Shown: one piece after another, positions 57,512 to 64,000 of the stretch
How positions within the stretch are numbered: position 1 is the first letter of the stretch
Layout: every line of letters starts with the position of its first letter
Assembly (NCBI RefSeq): GCF_022458985.1
Contig: NC_061788.1
Span: 485,499 to 549,498, forward strand
Direction of reading: 5' to 3'
Source: Mugil cephalus
Taxonomy: Eukaryota > Chordata > Actinopteri > Mugiliformes > Mugilidae
Length of the DNA: 64,000 bases
The notes under the pieces: generated by a model
Told to the model about the DNA's origin: nothing
Databases searched by the model: none
The model's input: the letters and a program-made list of their open reading frames with translations, nothing else
Program-made: the position numbers and the translations under genes

Positions 57512-60500
57512 GTTAGTATTATTATGTGGTTGTAGAAAAAAAAGATGGATAAAAATATAGAATAAAATATAGAAACACTAAAAACAATAGCAATATTGTA
57601 ATAAAAAGTAATAAAGCTGCTGATGGTCGTACATAAAGTTTTATACCAGCATGTATTCAGGTCACAGCCCTGACTCATAGCTAGCGTTAGCTCATAGCTA
57701 GCGTTAGCTCACACATCAACACAGCTTCCATCACATTAAACTAACCCTTTGTGGTTGTAATGACCTGGTGTCGTGTCTCAGGTGGAGGGGCGGGTGACTC
57801 CGGTCCTGCCTTCTTCCCGGGGCCCCAGTACTCCGGGTTCTCCGGCCGCCGGCATCACGGTAAAATCAGCGACGGCTTCAATGAACATTCAGAGGTTTGG
57901 TTTGTTCTGACTCTGGTTCCTGTGTTCAGGCGCGAGTCAACGATCAGGTGGTCGGGTACAGAGACCTGGCCGCTCTGCCCAGAGACAAGGCCATTCTCCA
58001 GGTAGAGAGACCCGACCTCATGACCTACCAGCCACACCTGAGCTTCTCCCCCCTCGACCCCCCACGCAGAGAGGTACACGTTAGCCACACTTAGCCTCGT
58101 AGCATAACTGAACGTTTTCAGAAAAAAAGCAGCACATTGGTTTTATTATTGACATTGAAGTCAAAAAGGCTAACGACGTGTTAGCCAGGTTACATGTACA
58201 CGCTAACACACGTTAAATGAAGACATGTTACATGTATGTTGATGTTATGCAGTGATCACATTAATTATTTTGTTTTTATTAAAATAAACAAACACCAGTT
58301 TAGGTTTGTTGTTGAGAGCTAAAGTCAACGGATGAAAAGCTACAGTTAGCCTCTGTAGAGCTAACTAATGAACAGCTACAGTTAGCCTCTGTTAAGCTAA
58401 CTAATGAACAGCTACAATTAGTCTCTGTTAAGCTAACTAATGAACAGCTACAGTTAGCATCTGTTAAGCTAACTAATGAACAGCTACAGTTAGCATCTGT
58501 TAAGCTAACTAATGAACAGCTACAATTAGTCTCTGTTAAGCTAACTAATGAACAGCTACAATTAGTCTCTGTTAAGCTAACTAATGAACAGCTACAGTTA
58601 GCATCTGTTAAGCTAACTAATGAACAGCTACAGTTAGCATCTGTTAAGCTAACTAATGAACAGCTACAATTAGTCTCTGTTAAGCTAACTAATGAACAGC
58701 TACAGTTAGCCTCTGTAAAGCTAACTAATGAACAGCTACAATTAGTCTCTGTTAAGATGACTAATGAATAGCTACAGTTAGCATCTGTTAAGCTAACTAA
58801 TGAACAGCTACAGTTAGCATCTGTTAGCATCTGTTAAGCTAACTAATGAACAGCTACAATTAGTCTCTGTTAAGCTAACTAATGAACAGCTACAATTAGC
58901 CTCTGTTAAGCTAACTAATGAACAGCTACAATTAGCCTCTGTTAAGCTAACTAATGGACAGTTACAGTTAGCCTCTGTAAAGCTAACTAATGAACAGCTA
59001 CAATTAGCCTCTGTAAAGCTAACTAATGAACAGCTACAATTAGCCTCTGTTAAGCTAACTAATGAACAGCTACAATTAGCCTCTGTTAATCTAGATAATG
59101 AATAGCTACAGTTAGCCTCTGTTAAGCTACTTAATGAATAGCTACAATTAGCCTCTGTTAAGCTATTTAATGAATAGCTACAGTTAGCCTCTGTTAAGCT
59201 ACTTAATGAATAGCTACAATTAGCCTCTGTTAAGCTAACTAATAAATAGCTACAGTTAGCCTCTGTTAAGCTAACTAATAAATAGCTACAGTTAGCTTCT
59301 GTTTAGCTAAATGTTGTTTAATGTGATGAGGTTGTTGTGGGTGTAACAGCTGATTGATGAGTGAATAATGTTTGTTTGTCTGCAGCGTTCTCTGTCTCCT
59401 CCGTCCACGTCTCCAACCAGGTCTCCTGAGGTAAAACATTTCAATTCAACATCTCTGTCATATTTACCGGTTTTATTTATTTATTCAGTAAAAACAGCTT
59501 CAGCTACATAAAACTACGCTCTAACATCACAAGTCTTCCTGACAAACAAACAAAATAAATAATAAAAAGAAAGAGAAATATAAAACTAGCAGAATAAAAC
59601 GACATCACGTCCCAAATAACTAATTACAGAGGAAATAAATAGATAACGTTAATTAATCCAGTCATAATGTTTGTAGCTTTATTCTCATAAACGATTAGAA
59701 TGAAATGAACCAGATAACGTCGTCCTTCAGATGAACCTCGGACCAAAATGTTCAGAAATATTCAGAAATGTTCAGAAATGTTCCAGTCCGTCACCGTCGG
59801 GTCACAACCTCGACTTTTAGAAACACAAAGCTGTGACCGACTCTTCATCTTCTCGTCTTCTTCAGCTTCAATCGCTGCTTTGTCCTCTCAGGGTTGAAGG
59901 GAACAGAACTCGTCTCTGTTCTCAGCAGCTTCACGTTCCCGGAGAATCTCATTCACCTCAGAGGCCGAAAAACTCCAGAGGAAACTTCACTCATTCATTT
60001 CATCAGGTTCAACCTCCAAACAAAACCATAGAAGAAGAAGAAGAAGAAGAAGAAAATAGAAGATTGTAAACGTCATGATATTACAAAGAATGCTAAGCTA
60101 CGCTAGGTTTAATGTTTTTACCATAGACTGGATATAAACATGGGGCAGCTCCTCTAAAGTGAAGACAAAGCTAGTAGAGCTCCTCCTGGTGGCTGGAGGC
60201 TGCAGTATAGGTCATAAGCTCCACCCCCTCCATGTTAGTGGGCGGGACTTGAGCCGCAAAAACTTAAATACACATCAAATAATTTTAATTTTAAGGACGG
60301 TTGTTAATATGTTGTTCAATGTTCAAGTGTCCGTTTTGTGGATAGTTTTTTTTGTTCTAGTTATTTGACCCTTTAGAAACAGGATGTGACATCATGGTGA
60401 ACACCAGTTGCCATGCCAACCGTTCCATAAAGAGGTCCAGTGGGATAGTGAGTTGTAAAAACTATTTGTAAAAATTGTAGCTGGTGGAGGTGGAGCAGAG

Positions 60501-63444
60501 CGATTAATAAAACCAAAACACAACTGAGTCTGGAGGAAGAGTGGGCGGGGCATCGATCTCGTAGCTCCGCCCTCAGACCGTACTGATCAGACTCTGGCTC
60601 CAAACTCAAAAGAAAATTGTATCAGTTTGGACCAATGAAAGGAAGTGGAGACACATCGTGCATACTTATATACGGCCTGTGTAGCTTAGCGTGCTAGCAG
60701 GCTAACATTAGCTAAGTAGCAGCAGGTGAGCGGAGAGGAGCAGGAACCCTCCCTGTCAGGGCTCGGGGTCAAAGGTTAACCTGTGTTTATGGTTCAGGTG
60801 AAGGGGCGCAGGGCAGAGAGTGACAGCGGCTCCCCCGGAGGATCAATGCTGCAACTGCAGGCTGAACGAAAGATCAGCACCAGCCTGCAACACTTCCACC
60901 GGCCAGGTAACGTCCAGACCAGGGCCCACGAGCCAGAAATAACCAGTAAATAAGCACAGATCCATCCCTGTGATCGGTTCAGAGCGTTAGGGTTAATTCT
61001 TTATGTTTAATGAAGTATCCTTTTAGATTTGAACACGTTGCTGCCACCAAATTTCAAATATGTGTGAATTGCATTGAAAGACTCTTTCACGAGTCCACTA
61101 CATGAAGTAGACATTTTTAGAAAGTCTTCTGACGTCCTACAATGACACCCTCGAGTTGACATTTTGAATTTCCAGCCCTGTGAAGAGTTAATGACTTCTA
61201 GTTTCACACTTTGTAAATCGTTAGCCTAATAGCATGATAGCATAATAGCATAATCACTAAAAAGAAGAAGAAAAAAAAACATGTTCTAGCTGCACATTGG
61301 TGTTTAATTGATAAACCAGATGTTTCCTCTGGTTTAGAAACTGATTTTATTGTTTTATTAATATTATTATTTATATTTATTATTTATTATTTCCAGACAG
61401 ATTAATAAACCTGGTACAAATGAATCTTTAATCTATTAATGATTCTTTGTGTTTCTCAGATAATGGGACCAACATCTACCGGAAGCCTCCCATCTACAAA
61501 CAAGGTAAATAGCTTCCTCCTCCCAGCTATTCCTGCTCTTCCTCCTCCTCCTCCTCCTTCATCTTCTTCTTTTTCTTCTTCCTCTTCCTCCTCCTCCTCC
61601 TCCTCCTCCTCCTCCTCCTCCCTGTCTCCAGACGGTAAACCCGTGGAGGGTCGTGGTGTCGTCCAGTCGGCAAAGTTCCCAGCAGCTCAGCCTCCAGACC
61701 CCAACCAGCCCTCCAAGATAGAGACGGAGTACTGGCCCTGCCCCCCGTCGCTGGCCTCCATGGGTAACGCCCCCTCGTTAACGAGCCGCACAGGTGAGTG
61801 GAGCTCGGACAGGAAGCTCGTTAACGCTGAGCTCGACTCTTACAGAGATCGAATGGAGGAAGAAGAAGCTGGAGGAGGAGGAGGACGAGTTCGAGGACCT
61901 GACGGAGGAGGCGAAGACGCTGCAGGAGCAGGAGCTGGAAAAGGTTCAAACTAAAACTACGACCGATGATCTGAACTTTTCAAACAACGTCTTATTTCCT
62001 CTTTTTTATTGAAAAAAACAAATTTATGCAAAAACTAAACTTTAATTTAGAGATTTTAGAACAGATAGAATAGATGAAACAGCTCCTCTACAGTGAAGCC
62101 GAAGGTAGTAGAGCTCCCCCTGGTGGCTGGAGGCTGCAGTACAGGTCATAAGCTCCGCCCCTCCATGTCAGTGGGCGGGAGTTAAACCAAACTAAAACAC
62201 TAAAATACACGTCAAATAATTTTATTTCAGGGATGGTTTCAGTTATTTATTATCAGGGAGTTTATATGATGTTGAGTCTTTTTTAGGATCAAGAGTTTCT
62301 GGTTTAATCTAAATAATTATTTTCTTTCCTCTTTGTTGATCAGATCAAATCCAACCTGGGACGTCTGATCCTGAAGGAGGAGAAGGAGAAAGCCGTCAAC
62401 TACCGGAGGAAGACACAGTCTCTGCCAGACAGAACCCACATGCACGGCAGTAAGACCAGAACCAGAACCAGAACTAGAACCAGAACTAGAACCAGAACCA
62501 GAACCAGAACTAGAACCAGAACTCGTTCTCAGATTCTCTCTGTTTGTCTTTCAGGTTTGTCAGCGAGTGCTTCCAAGTCTCCATCACGATCAGCTCTGAC
62601 CAGAGTGAGTTTATATACGTCTACATGAGGAAGGAAGGAAGGAAGGAAGGAAGGAAGGAAGGAAGGAAGGAGGGAGGGATGGATGGAAGGAAGGAAGGAA
62701 GGAAGGAAGGAAGGAACGATGGAAGGAACGATGGAAGGAAGGGAGGAAGGAAGGAAGAAAGGAAAAGAAGGAAGGAAGGATGGATGGATGGAAGGAAGGA
62801 ATTGAGGAAAGAAAGAAGGAAGGAAGGAAGGAAGGAAAGAAAGAAGGAAGGAAGGAAGGAAGGAAGGAAGGAAGGAAGGAAGGAAGGAAGGATCTAATCT
62901 CGTGTTTTTCAGATGCAGTCAGCTGAGTTTTCCACAGATGGAGATAAAAGTCGACCAGGTACGAGTTTCCTTTATTTCCTTTATTTCCTTTAATCCTTTA
63001 ATTCATTAATAATTAATAATAAAACAGATCTAATGTGACTGGTGTTATTTGTTGTTTTTCTCATCCTGTTTTACAGCTGCTCAGGTAAATTATTCTTTCT
63101 TTCTATCTGTCTGTTGGGTTTCTGTTAATGTGACCTGTGACCTGGTCCAGATCCTCTATCTGGGGTTAATTCAACCAGACCTGGAGACCTGGACCAGGTC
63201 CTCCACAGATCCATGAAACACATCAGAACTAAGACCTGGACCAGGTCCTCCACAGATCCATGAAACACATCAGAACTAAGACCTGGACCAGGTCCTCCAC
63301 AGATCCATTAAACAGATCAGAACTAAGACACGAACCAGTTTAATTTGGTCCGGACTGAGGTTGAACTGTGTCTTGTAGAACGGTGAAGCTCGGAGGGAGC
63401 GCATGGACCGAGGGAACTCGCTCCCCAGCATCCTGGAGCAGAAG
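57395..63444 (+). CDS. dmtn: Dematin, N-terminal part, leaves window before headpiece
   Basis: Dematin bundles actin and links the spectrin-actin membrane skeleton to the membrane. Coding exons: 57395-57403, 57782-57859, 57930-58073, 59386-59430, 60798-60906, 61460-61504, 61632-61763, 61846-61943, 62344-62449, 62555-62604, 62913-62958, 63077-63084, 63379-63444. Phases agree throughout; 312 residues. Family segments: NDQVVGYRDLAALPRDKAIL, ERPDLMTYQPH, NIYRKPPIYKQ, KFPAAQPPDPNQPSKIETEY, YWPCPPSLASM, an acidic EEEEDEFEDLTEE stretch, RRKTQSLPDRT, MQSAEF, and RMDRGNSLPSILEQK. The villin-type headpiece should follow but is not found before 64,000. I chose the MQKVEGRV start because the frame upstream has no other Met in that exon and its length matches human dematin. 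The exon begins at 57,362 with 33 bases of leader. Confidence 0.93.
57440..57515 (+). repeat. TTA/TCA microsatellite in dmtn intron
   Basis: ATT/ATC trinucleotide run just after the first coding exon. Confidence 0.9.
58316..59300 (+). repeat. 36-bp minisatellite in dmtn intron
   Basis: About 27 copies of a 36-bp unit, AGCTAACTAATGAACAGCTA followed by CAATTAGTCTCTGTTA, with CAGTTAGCATCTG and CAGTTAGCCTCTG variants. The 176-codon minus-strand frame (LTDANCSCSLVS repeated) comes from the unit length. Confidence 0.92.
60121..60685 (+). mobile_element. Short palindrome-ended element (MITE-like), copy 1
   Basis: Begins CCATAGACTGGATATAAACA, contains GTAGAGCTCCTCCTGGTGGC, then GCTCCACCCCCTCCATGTTA and GCTGGTGGAGGTGGAGCAGA, and ends near ATATACGGCCTGTG. 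Ends roughly complement each other. Two more copies lie nearby. Confidence 0.65.
62078..62300 (+). mobile_element. MITE-like element, copy 2 (partial)
   Basis: Shares GTAGAGCTCCCCCTGGTGGC, then TCATAAGCTCCGCCC and GTGGGCGGGAGTTAAACC with copy 1. Lacks the right half. Confidence 0.6.
62455..62525 (+). repeat. ACCAGA hexamer run at a dmtn splice donor
   Basis: About 11 AACCAG/AACTAG units start five bases into the intron after exon 9 and fill most of that short intron. Confidence 0.85.
62628..62890 (+). repeat. GGAA tetranucleotide tract in dmtn intron
   Basis: About 260 bp of GGAA with GGAT and GAAA variants, almost the whole intron between exons 10 and 11. Purine-only strand. Confidence 0.95.
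63077..63084 (+). other. dmtn: 8-nt microexon of dmtn
   Basis: TTTTACAG|CTGCTCAG|GTAAAT. With the preceding phase-1 base it encodes Ala-Ala-Gln, giving SRPAAQNGEARRERMDRGN across three exons. Human dematin has a Gln-Asn-Gly-Glu at the same place. Skipping it would shift the frame. Confidence 0.8.
63180..63312 (+). repeat. About 51-bp tandem triplication in dmtn intron
   Basis: Three units of GACCTGGACCAGGTCCTCCA plus CAGATCCATGAAACACATCA and GAACTAA. The GACCTGGACCAGGTC part is itself nearly palindromic. Confidence 0.85.
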
Positions 63445-63504
63445 GTGATTCAACAGGACGTTTCCTCCAAATCTCAGCTCTAAATGTCTGGTAGAGTAGA
63501 GTAA

Positions 63505-63815
63505 ACAAGCAGAGCTCCCCCTGGAGGCTGGAGGCTGCAGTACAGGTCATAAGCTCCACCCCCTCCATGTTAGTGGGCGGGACTTGGGCCGAACTAAAAC
63601 ACTGAAATACACGTCAAGGATGGTTTCAGTCATTTCAGGTCATAAATATAATGTTATTAATGTTCAAGCATCAGTTTTCTAGATAAATTTTGTTTTAGGT
63701 CGTTATTTGATGCTACAGAAACAGGATGTAGCTGGTGGAGGTGGAGCAGAGCGTAGTGTTAATTAAACCACAACAGGAGGAGAGGTGGCGTCCATATTTA
63801 TATACAGTCTATGCT
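63505..63815 (+). mobile_element. MITE-like element, copy 3
   Basis: Shares GAGCTCCCCCTGGAGGCTGG and GGGCGGGACTTGGGCCG with copies 1 and 2, and ends CCATATTTATATACAGTCTA, the reverse complement of the family's left end. The left terminus is missing. Confidence 0.65.
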
Positions 63816-64000
63816 CCGGTCATTTATACAAAACCAATGCATTATTATTATTATTATTGTTATTATTATTATTATTATTTAAATCCAACTGAGAACCAAA
63901 CTCATTCAGCTCAGACATCAGAATAAACAAAAGAATTTGCTAAAATCTAAATTTATTTCTATTTAAAAACAAGCTGTTCACATAAAAACAATGAAATTCT

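Noticed and set aside
58300-58830. 176-codon minus-strand frame of LTDANCSCSLVS repeats
   Set aside because: Explained by the 36-bp minisatellite, whose length is a multiple of 3.

Overview
The window is vertebrate nuclear DNA from a ray-finned (teleost-type) fish. The evidence is intron-rich genes with GT-AG and two apparent U12-type introns, fish-style PYRIN-NACHT-LRR (NLRC3-like) genes with 174-bp LRR exons, decayed Tc1, hAT, L1-like and other fish mobile elements, and abundant minisatellites. The species cannot be named from the sequence alone.

Left part, about 1-22,400, is an immune-type, repeat-rich cluster with all genes on the minus strand. Read right to left, it holds NLR gene B (possible non-coding exon 1 near 21.8-22.0 kb, PYRIN exon, FISNA/NACHT exon, LRR exons, 3' end near 12.7 kb), a 500-residue-class septin/AIG1-like GTPase with a Cys/His cluster and coiled coils (6,958-8,518), and NLR gene A (possible non-coding exon 1 near 4.25 kb, PYRIN exon, then a NACHT exon that leaves the window at base 1). 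A and B match at about 98% over the first 1,271 bases with no net indel, then diverge abruptly. Between the genes lie Tc1, hAT, L1-like, CR1/Rex-like and Penelope-like remnants, SINEs, a solo-LTR-like insertion and a non-autonomous hAT element with a perfect 8-bp target duplication.

Middle part, about 25.0-51.4 kb, is one complete plus-strand gene, xpo7 (exportin-7). I could place 28 coding exons totalling 3,261 nt (1,086 residues plus stop). Intron 1 is 8 kb. Introns 16 and 20 have U12-type signals, intron 16 with AT-AC ends. Introns 1, 11, 13, 14, 17, 19 and 26 carry tandem arrays, the largest a 1.2-kb hexamer array filling intron 26.

Right part: pbdc1 is on the minus strand (51,982-53,661, six coding exons), convergent with xpo7. 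dmtn (dematin) is on the plus strand from 57,395 and leaves the window before its villin headpiece; 13 coding exons are visible, including an 8-nt microexon. Tetrapods also keep XPO7 and DMTN close together, but here pbdc1 lies between them. The dmtn introns hold a 36-bp minisatellite, a GGAA tract and three copies of a short palindrome-ended element.

XPO7 is a nuclear transport receptor, dematin an actin-bundling membrane-skeleton protein, and PBDC1 a small conserved protein. Only the left cluster looks like a functional grouping (innate immune NLRs plus an immune-type GTPase). I found no tRNA, rRNA or CRISPR array.
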